Positions 18,183 to 25,806 of a DNA stretch of 64,000 bases are shown here, piece after piece. Where the stretch lies: the NCBI GenBank assembly GCA_009740415.1, contig WOYE01000009.1:682001-746000 (forward strand), read 5' to 3'. Numbering within the stretch: the first letter of the stretch is position 1; the number at the start of each line of letters is the position of its first letter. The position numbers were made by a program, and so were the translations under genes. This DNA comes from Planococcaceae bacterium Storch 2/2-2. GTDB taxonomy: Bacteria; Bacillota; Bacilli; Bacillales_A; Planococcaceae. The notes below the pieces were generated by a model. The model saw nothing but the letters and a program-made list of their open reading frames with translations. It did no database searches and was not told the DNA's origin.

Positions 18183-18332
18183 TTATTTCGATTCGCGATG
18201 CAACGTCATTTTATTCAGACGTGGCGAAAATTTTCGTAGTTCGAGACGTTCGGGATGGTTCCGTTTATTTTTCGTCGTAATGTAATTACGGTCCCCTGTC
18301 TCCGTACAAACGAGTGTTACGTTCACACGCAT
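18183..18332 (-). CDS. rpmG: Ribosomal protein L33, zinc-free (C-minus) paralogue
   Basis: 49 residues after AAGGAGGAGACGAC. The L33 pattern is clear ([26 protein letters not shown] end). Of the four zinc cysteines only the first remains (VCTET in place of C-x2-C, KFSPR in place of C-x2-C), so this is the C-minus form that needs no zinc. Such paralogues replace the zinc-containing L33 when zinc is scarce and are usually repressed by Zur. A Zur-like box sits right upstream, which supports that role. Confidence 0.95.
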   Translation of the reverse strand: MRVNVTLVCTETGDRNYITTKNKRNHPERLELRKFSPRLNKMTLHRESK

Positions 18333-18350
18333 GTCGTCTCCTCCTTTCTT

Positions 18351-18371
18351 AAATCGTAATCATTACTATTA
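18351..18371 (-). promoter_or_regulatory. Zur operator upstream of C-minus rpmG
   Basis: The sequence AAATCGTAATCATTACTAT closely matches the Bacillus Zur consensus (AAATCGTAATNATTACGATTT): the half sites TCGTAAT and ATTACTA are symmetric about one base. It lies 19 bases before the start codon, overlapping the likely -10 region, with TTGTCG as a possible -35. Confidence 0.8.
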
Positions 18372-18505
18372 CACAACTTATCGTACGACAAGTTCGGTCG
18401 TTTCGCAACCTTTTTTTGAAAAAAGATTCGTTTGAAGTGAAACGTCGGAGGGAACGTGTCCGTATATTGAAAGAGGAATCCGTTTTTAAGAAAGAAGGTG
18501 CGCCT

Positions 18506-19246
18506 TTGTTCGATACGTTGTACCATTCCACTCATCCGATTTTCGAGACGTGGTCGCCGCTCCATTTTCTCGTCCTTTTCGTCATCTTCGGAGCAGCCGT
18601 CGTCATGATGCGTTTCCCTCGTCGCGTCCGGACGTATGAAGGCCCGATCCGCTCCGCGCTCATCGCTGCACTTCTTCTCCAACAATTTTTACTTTACAGC
18701 TGGTACGTGTTCAACGATGCGTTTGATGTCGTCGATGCTCTCCCTCTCTATCCGTGCCGTATTACGATGGTATTGACGTTATTTCTTCTCATTCGTTGGA
18801 ACGATGCGGTCTTTACGTTTACGTTGTATTGGGGGCTCATCGGAGCGGTGCTCGCTCTCCTGTTCCCAGATACGAACGGACTCGGTTTTCCAAACGTCAT
18901 GTTCATCCAATTTTTCCTCGGACACGGCGCTCTATTGCTCGGCGTTCTCTTTTTAGCGATCGTTCACGACGTTCGTCCGTCGACCATTCGTTTAACAGCT
19001 GCCCTCCGGTGGACGATTGTTTACTTTTTAGCCGTCGTCTCGATCAACGCGTGGACCGGTGGCAATTACGCGTACTTGCGCATCGCACCTCCTGTTCCGC
19101 TATTAGACGGCGCTCCTTCGTTTCCGTGGAACGTTCCGATTACGTTCGGTGTCGTCGCCTTTTTGTTTTGGAGCTTGACGGCAAGCTTTACCCAATGGAC
19201 CAAATGGGTTCGGTTGTACGAAGCGAAACGGTCAAACGGCTCGTAA
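18506..19246 (+). CDS. YwaF/TIGR02206-family membrane protein
   Basis: About 246 residues when started at the TTG at 18506, which has AGAAGGTG 5 bases upstream; the ATG-like start at 18416 would add a charged leader not seen in the family. About six membrane helices are visible. The N-terminal HSTHPIFETWSPLHFLVL, the LPLYPCRI loop and GGNYAYLRIAPP are typical of the YwaF (TIGR02206) family of uncharacterised integral membrane proteins. Function is unknown. It is monocistronic with a palindromic terminator. Confidence 0.85.
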   Translation: MFDTLYHSTHPIFETWSPLHFLVLFVIFGAAVVMMRFPRRVRTYEGPIRSALIAALLLQQFLLYSWYVFNDAFDVVDALPLYPCRITMVLTLFLLIRWNDAVFTFTLYWGLIGAVLALLFPDTNGLGFPNVMFIQFFLGHGALLLGVLFLAIVHDVRPSTIRLTAALRWTIVYFLAVVSINAWTGGNYAYLRIAPPVPLLDGAPSFPWNVPITFGVVAFLFWSLTASFTQWTKWVRLYEAKRSNGS

Positions 19247-19264
19247 CACATTCGTTAACACATG

Positions 19265-19298
19265 AAAGAAGCGTACCGCTCGAGCGGTACGCTTCTTT
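19265..19298. terminator. Bidirectional terminator
   Basis: A full 34-base palindrome centred on CTCGAG, flanked by A's and T's, lies between convergent genes. Confidence 0.85.
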
Positions 19299-19309
19299 AT
19301 TCGTTCTTC

Positions 19310-20203
19310 TTATTTTTTCAAAAAGTCAGGGTCTAAAAAGCGCGGGTTCGGATACGTGTAAAAACCTTCGCCGGTTGCGCGTCCTAATTTCCCTTGGTCG
19401 ATGAATTGTTCTTTCAGTACCGTGGCGAGTTTTTCGAACTTCGGTTCTTTCGTCGCTTCTGCTTTCATCCGGACGATGTTGTACGCCGTTTCGAGTCCGA
19501 CGATGTCTAAAATCGCAAACGGTCCGAGCGGTGCGCCGGTTCCAATCATCCACGTTTTATCGATCGTTTCAGGATCGGCGACGTCATTCACGTACAACAT
19601 TTCCGCCGCATCGAGAAACGGAACGAGTAACGAGTTTAAAATATAGCCCGGTTGTTCTTTATGAAGCGGTAGAGCGATCATTCCGATCGAACGGGCGAAC
19701 GCGACGACTTCATCGAAAACCGCCTCATCTGTTCCTTCATGCCCCATCACTTCCGCCGTATTGTTTTTCCAAATGCTGTTGGCGAAATGAAGCGCTAAAA
19801 AGCGGTCCGGACGACCGGTCGCTTCCGCAAATTGGCTCGGGAGTAACGTCGACGAGTTCGTCGCAAAAATCGTCTCTTCCGGTGCGTAGGCGCCGATCGA
19901 CTCGTAAAATTCTGTTTTGATCGAGACGACTTCTGGAATCGCTTCGATGACGAGATACGCCCCGTCGACCGCACGGCGTAAGTCCGCAGTAAATTGCATC
20001 CGGTCGTGCGCTGCTGCGAGTTGATCGCTCGTCGCTTGGAGGTCTTCTTTATACGGAGCATCGAGCGCTTGCACGCGCGCTTCCGCTTGTGTGAGCGCCT
20101 CTTCGTTAATGTCGTACAATGTGACGTCATATCCGTGGTACGCTGCTTGCATGGCGATTTGGCTGCCGAGCACACCGCCACCTGCTACTACTACTTTTTT
20201 CAT
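19310..20203 (-). CDS. 3-hydroxyacyl-CoA dehydrogenase
   Basis: 297 residues with AAAGGAGAG upstream. The N-terminal Rossmann fold has the NAD motif VVVAGGGVLGSQIA and an acidic residue after the second strand (LYDINEEA), so NAD is the expected cofactor. Then come IEAIPE and ATNSSTLLPS, and the catalytic histidine in FLALHFANSIW. The C-terminal helical domain holds PGYILNSLLVPFLDAAE. This is the short monofunctional form (3-hydroxybutyryl-CoA dehydrogenase-like) that oxidises 3-hydroxyacyl-CoA to 3-ketoacyl-CoA. The substrate chain length cannot be read from the sequence. No beta-oxidation neighbours are present. Confidence 0.93.
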   Translation of the reverse strand: MKKVVVAGGGVLGSQIAMQAAYHGYDVTLYDINEEALTQAEARVQALDAPYKEDLQATSDQLAAAHDRMQFTADLRRAVDGAYLVIEAIPEVVSIKTEFYESIGAYAPEETIFATNSSTLLPSQFAEATGRPDRFLALHFANSIWKNNTAEVMGHEGTDEAVFDEVVAFARSIGMIALPLHKEQPGYILNSLLVPFLDAAEMLYVNDVADPETIDKTWMIGTGAPLGPFAILDIVGLETAYNIVRMKAEATKEPKFEKLATVLKEQFIDQGKLGRATGEGFYTYPNPRFLDPDFLKK

Positions 20204-20307
20204 CGGTATCTCTCCTTTTGTTTACTTTCTTCTTTACCCGTTTTCCCGTCCGTTTAGTCCAGTCTGCGTAATCGTTCAAAAAATCGTCACCATTTCGAAA
20301 CGTCAAA

Positions 20308-20335
20308 AAAACGACCGAGCAGAGCCCGGTCGTTG
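20308..20335 (-). terminator. Terminator of the 560-aa membrane-anchored protein gene
   Basis: An 8-bp stem (AACGACCG with CGGTCGTT) followed by T's on the minus strand. Confidence 0.8.
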
Positions 20336-20341
20336 GATCAC

Positions 20342-22024
20342 TTATTGTGCTAACATTTCTTGTTTCATTTCTTCGAACTCTTCATCCGAAACAGGAATGC
20401 CTGCTTCTTCGAGATCTGCGCGAAGCTGTAACAATTCTTCTTCTGTCATCGTAACGTCTTCCATTTCACCCATGTCCATATCCATTGAGCCGCCGAATGA
20501 TTCGAGCATTTCAAGGAGTGGGGCGAATGTTTCTTCCATGTACGCTGTCGCTTCGTCATACGACATGTCGTTAATGTTTTTCACGTTGTCTGTCGGATTC
20601 GCATCGACTGCTTTTAACTTGCTTGACGTACCTTTCGATTCGAGAACGACATCTTGTGAGTTGTTACCTGATACGTTCAAGACGATTTTTTGATCCGACG
20701 TCACGTCATCGCCTTTGTACGAATTGCTTCCTGTGAAGACGAGGCTTCCTAATCCGTCGACCGCTTTACCATCTTCCATCGGTGTCGCTGTAAACGTATA
20801 CGTGTAATCGCGGACGTGATCTTTGAACGTTTCGTCTGCAACGTAGCCGACTACGAAATCAGAACCGATGCGAAGTTCGATCGTATCATCTGTTTTCGTA
20901 CCGTCCCAGTTCGTTTTTCCTTCGAGTGCGAGTGGCTCGCCATCTGCTGAACCGACGCTATACGCAAATTGATGACCTTGTTTTCCACGAAGGTGTGAAC
21001 CGTTTACGATCACTTTCGTTTCTTCATCTTCCATGACGAGCTCACGTTGTACGATGAAGTTTTTATCGATCCATACGTTCGAAACGAGTTTTCCTTTGAA
21101 ATCGGATGCTTCGATGTCTTTGATCGCTTCATCGATTTGTCCGTTTAAGTCGTCTACGCTTTGAACGTCATCTTCTGCATCGACTTCGTTCATCGCAATC
21201 GCTTGTTTCAACTGAACGTCGATGAATGTTTGGAACTGTTTGTCGTCGCGGATGAGTTCAAGCATCGCGATCGATACTTTTTTCAAATCATCCGGTCCGA
21301 GTGTCATGACGATTTTTTTCGCATCGACAGACTCGCCGAAAACGTCGACTGTCTCTTTTGATTCAACGAACGACTCATCGTCTAATGCGTCGTATAACGT
21401 TTTCATCATTTTACCTTGCATCTCTTTCAATTCTTTTTCTTCAGGCAATTGGCCTTGTTGGAAAAATTCAGTAAAATCAATGTCTTCCATCGCAACAGAG
21501 AAACCATCTTCTACCGTTCCGTCTTTCGCTTCACGTTCGCGCTCTTCTTTTGAGAACTTGTTTAACGTGTCATCGCTTACCGTAATCATTTCTTTCATAA
21601 ATGGTAAGTGGAGAAATGCGTCATGGCTCGCTAAGCGGACGAACATGTCGTTCACTTCATGGCCTGCAATGTTTGCATCGACATTCGCTTGAATGACTTC
21701 GTTTTTCATATCGCTCTGTGTATCGAGCGTTACACTTGAACCGTTAATTTGGTCCACTGGAAGGAACATACCGAGTGGGGATTCAGGGTTCACTTTTAGT
21801 GACATCGTTGTTGAAGATTCATACGGGTGTTTGAGGGATTGTTCATACAGGTCAAACTCCGGGGCGTAGCGGGTTTTCATATCGCCCCACATCGTATTCA
21901 CCGTGTTAAATTCTGACTTGAAATACTGTTGTTTCGCTGATCCTCCGAACATCGCATACGCTGCAGCGCCTCCGCCGACAACGACGATGAGTGCAAGTAG
22001 GATCGCACCAATTTTCTTATTCAT
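20342..22024 (-). CDS. Membrane-anchored extracellular protein (DUF6583-like)
   Basis: 560 residues: one N-terminal membrane helix (about 5-27) with no lipobox, then a large acidic domain with alternating strands and helices, and a Met/Glu-rich tail. The sequence is consistent with a family of Bacillales proteins annotated as DUF6583, but I am not certain. The repeated beta strands (SLKVNPESPLG, VTLDTQSDMKNE, IVLNVSGNNSQDVVLES) recall LolA/LppX-like or outer-surface substrate-carrier folds. Function is unknown. The gene stands alone with its own terminator. Confidence 0.7.
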   Translation of the reverse strand: MNKKIGAILLALIVVVGGGAAAYAMFGGSAKQQYFKSEFNTVNTMWGDMKTRYAPEFDLYEQSLKHPYESSTTMSLKVNPESPLGMFLPVDQINGSSVTLDTQSDMKNEVIQANVDANIAGHEVNDMFVRLASHDAFLHLPFMKEMITVSDDTLNKFSKEEREREAKDGTVEDGFSVAMEDIDFTEFFQQGQLPEEKELKEMQGKMMKTLYDALDDESFVESKETVDVFGESVDAKKIVMTLGPDDLKKVSIAMLELIRDDKQFQTFIDVQLKQAIAMNEVDAEDDVQSVDDLNGQIDEAIKDIEASDFKGKLVSNVWIDKNFIVQRELVMEDEETKVIVNGSHLRGKQGHQFAYSVGSADGEPLALEGKTNWDGTKTDDTIELRIGSDFVVGYVADETFKDHVRDYTYTFTATPMEDGKAVDGLGSLVFTGSNSYKGDDVTSDQKIVLNVSGNNSQDVVLESKGTSSKLKAVDANPTDNVKNINDMSYDEATAYMEETFAPLLEMLESFGGSMDMDMGEMEDVTMTEEELLQLRADLEEAGIPVSDEEFEEMKQEMLAQ

Positions 22025-22251
22025 ACGTTCACTCCTTCAATTTGTTTTGCCGTTCGATTACTTTACGGACGGGTTTCCGAAAAGGTTTCAAAAAAATAAT
22101 AATTTTTTATTTTCTTTCTGAAACGATTCCAATTGTACCATGAAAATCACCCTTTCTATCTTTTTTTATTGATTTTTTCGAAACGAGCACTTTCGATACG
22201 ATAACGTTCTTGCTCAAAAGATGGACTTTCTCATGAACATCGCTCGATTCG

Positions 22252-22280
22252 TTGAATTGTCTTACTAAGTAAGGTAAATT
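22252..22280 (+). promoter_or_regulatory. Promoter with internal palindrome for the flavin reductase gene
   Basis: TTGAAT and TAAATT are spaced by 17 bases. The perfect palindrome TTACTAAGTAA (22262-22272) fills the spacer just before the -10, so a bound dimer (perhaps the nearby MarR-type regulator) would block RNA polymerase. The rest of 22025-22251 shows no gene. Confidence 0.6.
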
Positions 22281-22315
22281 GAACGTACGACAGATCCCAT
22301 AAAGGAGCATGCACG

Positions 22316-23032
22316 ATGGACATTCATTGGACAACGATTCAATCGATTACGAAAGAAAGCGACGACGTCTTCACGTATGCCTTACGCTTACCGAAAGACT
22401 TTCAAACGTGGGACGAAGGCGCTCATACACATTTTGGATTGAAAGGATTTAACGACGGCGAACGGCCGAATCGGGAACTCGTACGTCACATGTCGATTTC
22501 AACACTTCCCGAAGAAGGTGTGATCGGCATTACGACACGTATACCGACGCCTCGTTCGCATTTTAAAGAAACGTTACGGCAGTTGGAGGTCGGTGATGAC
22601 GTCGCCATTTTTAAGACGCATTCGAACGTTCCGCTTCGCCGGGAAGGACGACCGATTTATTTGCTCGCTTCCGGTGTCGGTCTTGCGACGTTTCGTCCGC
22701 TCGTTCAACAATACGTAGCAGATGGAACTGACATTCCGTTCGTTCATTCGTTAACGATCGACGCCACCGCAAAACCGCTCTTTTCAGACATCTTCGTTCC
22801 GAGTGAACGACTCGAAGTGACGGCAGTGAACGAACGCGCGGCTTATTACGAAGCCGTTGAGCAACTCGCAACGGACGAGCGCGGCCTCTTTTACGTCGTC
22901 GGAAGCGACACCTTTTTACGACAGACGATCGACGTGTTAAAAAGATCGGGCCGCACACCGGACCAAATCATCATCGACAAACACCCGTCGATGCGCGACG
23001 ACTTTTTCAATGAAACCGCACAATCGATGTAA
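22316..23032 (+). CDS. FAD/NAD(P)-binding oxidoreductase (ferredoxin reductase fold)
   Basis: 238 residues after AAAGGAG. The FAD-binding barrel has the RHMSIST motif (R-x-x-S form) and ITTRIP. The NAD(P) half has LLASGVGLATFRPL (G-x-G-x2-P type) and FYVVGSDTF near the end. There is no iron-sulphur, globin or flavodoxin domain, so it is a stand-alone reductase domain that would pass electrons from NAD(P)H to a separate partner or to small molecules such as quinones or flavins. A MarR-family gene is convergent just downstream, a frequent neighbour for redox-stress reductases. Confidence 0.85.
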   Translation: MDIHWTTIQSITKESDDVFTYALRLPKDFQTWDEGAHTHFGLKGFNDGERPNRELVRHMSISTLPEEGVIGITTRIPTPRSHFKETLRQLEVGDDVAIFKTHSNVPLRREGRPIYLLASGVGLATFRPLVQQYVADGTDIPFVHSLTIDATAKPLFSDIFVPSERLEVTAVNERAAYYEAVEQLATDERGLFYVVGSDTFLRQTIDVLKRSGRTPDQIIIDKHPSMRDDFFNETAQSM

Positions 23033-23033
23033 A

Positions 23034-23066
23034 AAACGCGTCCCTTTTCGAGGGGACGCGTTTTTG
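23034..23066. terminator. Bidirectional terminator
   Basis: AAAAACGCGTCCC paired with GGGGACGCGTTTTT between convergent genes. Confidence 0.87.
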
Positions 23067-23078
23067 AGCAGCGTTCGT

Positions 23079-23516
23079 TTATAGACGGGCATCGACTTTT
23101 TTAAAAATGGCGACCATTTGAGCGAGTTCTTCATCGGATACGTCTTCAAACAAATCGACGAACCCACGTACCCGTTGACGAATTAACGAATCGACGACAT
23201 CTTCTCCCGCTTCTGTCAACGTAATTTCCGTCACACGGCCGTCATGAGCCGCGCGGCGTTTGTCGATCAATCCGTGCGATACTAACGTCGACGTCAAGAC
23301 GGTACAACCGCCCGACGTAATGCCGAGATGACTCGCAAGATCGCTCGCTGTCGCGACCTTTTCACGATGAAGGTACAATAACATCATCAAATGCCCATTG
23401 CTTAAATCGTACGCATTGTCTGAAAAAAATGGGTGCTTCGCCTTCATTTTCACGAACACCGATTGAAACAACCGTTGAAACGTGTCCACTTGCGCCACCC
23501 GATCCGTGTGATTCAA
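23079..23516 (-). CDS. MarR-family transcriptional regulator
   Basis: About 145 residues from the TTG at 23516, which follows AAGGGGGAG. The upstream ATGs are ruled out because a TATAAT -10 (23542-23547) overlaps them. The winged helix is typical: ASDLASHLGITSGGCTVLTSTLVSHGLIDKRRAAHDGR, with the MarR D-x-R wing and flanking dimerisation helices. MarR dimers usually repress genes for redox or drug stress and are relieved by small ligands or cysteine oxidation. The single cysteine (in GGCT) lies in the recognition helix region. The likely target is the convergent reductase gene, whose promoter carries a palindrome. Confidence 0.9.
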   Translation of the reverse strand: MNHTDRVAQVDTFQRLFQSVFVKMKAKHPFFSDNAYDLSNGHLMMLLYLHREKVATASDLASHLGITSGGCTVLTSTLVSHGLIDKRRAAHDGRVTEITLTEAGEDVVDSLIRQRVRGFVDLFEDVSDEELAQMVAIFKKVDARL

Positions 23517-23581
23517 GACGCTCTCCCCCTTCATTTCTTCCATTATACCTGAAACGGACGGGTTGAACGATCGTTTCTCTT

Positions 23582-23755
23582 TCACTTCGGCGAAAGGAGC
23601 CAAGAAATGACCATGAGCACACCGAGAGCGGCCCATACTTTCCAATCGACCCCTTGCAACACGCGAAGCGCTGTTTCGAACCCGAGGCGAAATCCTTCTT
23701 GAATCACTGGTTCGAAATCGAGCGTTTCCGACAGATTAATCGGTTCTTGTTCCAT
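23582..23755 (-). CDS. Small membrane protein, paralogue A (57 aa)
   Basis: An acidic N-terminal half (SETLDFEPVIQEGFRLGFE) precedes one C-terminal membrane helix, joined by GVDWKVWAALG. The ATG at 23755 follows AGGTG by 6 bases. The protein is clearly related to the gene at 23974-24153: both have L-x-x-x-x-D-F-x-x-I/V-x-x-E-G-F, then VDWKVW-x-x-LG and a short hydrophobic end. Topology is likely N-in with a tail anchor. Function is unknown. The MarR gene promoter lies inside and just after this gene. Confidence 0.72.
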   Translation of the reverse strand: MEQEPINLSETLDFEPVIQEGFRLGFETALRVLQGVDWKVWAALGVLMVISWLLSPK

Positions 23756-23846
23756 CTGCATCACCTAATATTGAATCGTTTCTATTTTTGACCTATTTCA
23801 CCTAAAAATATTTCCATTTCTTTTGCATTTTTGGTAAAATGAAGTC

Positions 23847-23927
23847 GTAAAGGATTTTTCCTTTCAAAGGATTTTCCTTTTCATTTCCTTTTTTAAGGTC
23901 GAGCGAATCATCGCTCGGCTCTTTTTT
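23847..23927 (+). ncRNA. Candidate small RNA between the paralogous small genes
   Basis: An extended -10 (TGGTAAAAT, 23832-23840) with TTTCCA 18 bases upstream precedes about 80 bases that encode no peptide. These end in a hairpin (GAGCGA-ATCA-TCGCTC, extended by wobble pairs) and CTTTTTT on the plus strand. No plus-strand gene uses this terminator. The body repeats UCCUUU three times, separated by AAAGGAUU that can pair with it; such pyrimidine tracts can also pair with Shine-Dalgarno sequences. Inferred only. Confidence 0.4.
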
Positions 23928-23973
23928 GTGCGAACCGCACGTTTGGAGGCGGATGAGTAGCGCAAAGGAATCG

Positions 23974-24153
23974 TTACGCTCGTTTCGTTCGACGATTTCT
24001 ACGGAGTACGATGGAACAGATGAGAACGATCCCTAAACATACCCACACTTTCCAGTCGACATGTTTCAACGAGTCCAACACGAAGAGAAATCCTTCGTTC
24101 ATAATGCCATTAAAATCAATGTGCTCTAACAAACCGGCTTGTTGTTCTTCCAT
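23974..24153 (-). CDS. Small membrane protein, paralogue B (59 aa)
   Basis: The ATG at 24153 lies 6 bases after GAGGTG. The acidic N-terminal part (LLEHIDFNGIMNEGFLFVLD) is followed by VDWKVWVCLG and one membrane helix ending in basic RRNRRTKR. It is a paralogue of the gene at 23582-23755, with the same residue spacing and even the same ribosome-site layout, so the pair arose by tandem duplication. The stop-transfer arginines suggest the C-terminus stays in the cytoplasm. The role is unknown. Confidence 0.72.
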   Translation of the reverse strand: MEEQQAGLLEHIDFNGIMNEGFLFVLDSLKHVDWKVWVCLGIVLICSIVLRRNRRTKRA

Positions 24154-24333
24154 TTGGTTCACCTCACATTAAAATCATATAACGCTTTCTTTTTTAAATT
24201 TTTTGATATATTTTCATCATACCATTCTTTTACTTTTTTGAAAATGAATCATTGGAAAGCGCCATTCGTAACATATGAAGAGAATGCGCTGTTGAAAAAG
24301 AGGGCCGCTACGATTGCGCGCGCTCATTGAAAG

Positions 24334-24385
24334 ATGACGAAAAACGACACGTTCCGAAGAATCGGAACGTGTCGTTTTTCGTCAT
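24334..24385 (-). terminator. Long terminator after the YfcC-type transporter
   Basis: A stem of about 24 bp (ATGACGAAAAACGACACGTT and its complement) with a 4-base loop touches the stop codon of the transporter gene. 24154-24333 holds no convincing gene. Confidence 0.87.
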
Positions 24386-25779
24386 TAAAAGGGACCGTAT
24401 TGAATCGACGTTGCGATGAAGATGAAAATGGAGCCGATGACGATCCATAAGCAAAGAAGCGGGAAGGCGAATCGGATCCACGTCGTCCATTTGACGCCAC
24501 CGATGGCGAGTACGGCCATTAACACACCGGACGTCGGTGCGACGATGTTCGTAAATCCGTCACCGAGCATTAAAATTAAAGCGCCGGTTTGACGCGTAAT
24601 GCCGAGTAAGTCGACGATCGGTACCATGACTGGCATGACGATCGCTGCTTGCCCAGTACCTGATGTGACTAAAAAGTTAAAAAGTAAGTTAAAGACGAAT
24701 AACAGTTGAGCGCCGACGTGTAAACTCATCGACTCCAATGGAATCAGTGCCGAATAGACGACTGTGTCTAAAATCATACCGTCTTCTAAAATGACGATGA
24801 CTGCGCGAGCGACACCGACGACGAGCGCGCCGTATGCGATCGCTTCTGCGCCTCGAATGAATCGTTTCACCCAAAGGTTCGGTGGAATTTGAGCGATGAT
24901 GCCGATGACGACACCGACCATTAAGAAGATCGCCGATAATTCGGTAATGCCCCAATCTTTTTGGAACGCTCCGATGATGAAAATGATAATGCCACCGAGA
25001 AATGCGAGTAAGACGAGCCCTTGACGAAGTGTGAACTTCGTTCCGACAGGTACTTCACTCTGTTCTTCGGTCGTAAAACGTTCACTTCCCATATATGAAG
25101 CGTCTGGATGGAGATGTACTTTTTTCGCGTAGCGGTTAATGTACAAAATCGTAACCGTAATTAAGACGAAAAATAAAATAATTCGTAACCACATACCCGA
25201 AAAAAGCGGAAGTTCGGCTAACGTTTGAGCGAGTCCTAAAATCGTCGGATCAAAAATACCGGCGATCATTCCGCAGTAGTAACCGAGGTAGACGGTGGCG
25301 ACCCCGACGATCGCATCGAGTTTCAACGACCGTGCGAGCGCGATACCGATCGGAATGAAAGCGATGACCGCATTCGCTGCGATGCCCATCGATGCGAGCA
25401 ATCCGAAAATACCGCTAACGACCGCAATGAGCAACATGTAATTTCCTTTCGCTTTATCGATTAACACGTGTACCCCTTGGTCGATCGCGCCTGTCGATTC
25501 AACGAGCGCAACGATTCCACCGATAATGAAAATTAAAAAGATGATCGTACTCGATGCGACGAGTCCTTTCGGTACGGCTGCGAACACGTCCATTAACGTC
25601 GCCGGCGCACTTTCGATCGCTTCGTAACTGTTCGGCACGACTTTCGTTACACCATCTATTTCTTCTCGTTCATATTGTCCAGCAGGTAAAATGTACGTCG
25701 CTACAGCAGCGAGTACGACAATTCCAAAAATAATTAAAAAGGCATCGGGCATCGCCCATTTTCTCATCACTTGTTTCAT
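24385..25779 (-). CDS. YfcC-family transporter
   Basis: About 464 residues from the ATG at 25779 (after AAGGAGGG). Eleven to twelve membrane helices are visible, with the family pattern: an N-terminal MPDAFLIIFGIVVLAAVATY, the ILPAGQYER loop and twin re-entrant regions containing IFDPTILGLA and VTSGTGQAAIVMPVM. These match the YfcC/DcuC-like (ion transporter superfamily) group. Substrates are unproven, but members often sit next to M20 peptidases and may import dipeptides or N-acyl amino acids. The M20 peptidase gene is directly upstream, 27 bases away, in the same transcript, which favours peptide or acyl-amino-acid uptake. Confidence 0.87.
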   Translation of the reverse strand: MKQVMRKWAMPDAFLIIFGIVVLAAVATYILPAGQYEREEIDGVTKVVPNSYEAIESAPATLMDVFAAVPKGLVASSTIIFLIFIIGGIVALVESTGAIDQGVHVLIDKAKGNYMLLIAVVSGIFGLLASMGIAANAVIAFIPIGIALARSLKLDAIVGVATVYLGYYCGMIAGIFDPTILGLAQTLAELPLFSGMWLRIILFFVLITVTILYINRYAKKVHLHPDASYMGSERFTTEEQSEVPVGTKFTLRQGLVLLAFLGGIIIFIIGAFQKDWGITELSAIFLMVGVVIGIIAQIPPNLWVKRFIRGAEAIAYGALVVGVARAVIVILEDGMILDTVVYSALIPLESMSLHVGAQLLFVFNLLFNFLVTSGTGQAAIVMPVMVPIVDLLGITRQTGALILMLGDGFTNIVAPTSGVLMAVLAIGGVKWTTWIRFAFPLLCLWIVIGSIFIFIATSIQYGPF

Positions 25780-25806
25780 CGCATACCCTCCTTTATCATG
25801 CATCAT

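Noticed and set aside
24139-24330. 63-codon plus-strand frame between small gene B and the transporter
   Set aside because: No ribosome site, low complexity (F-rich), overlaps the start of the paralogue on the other strand.
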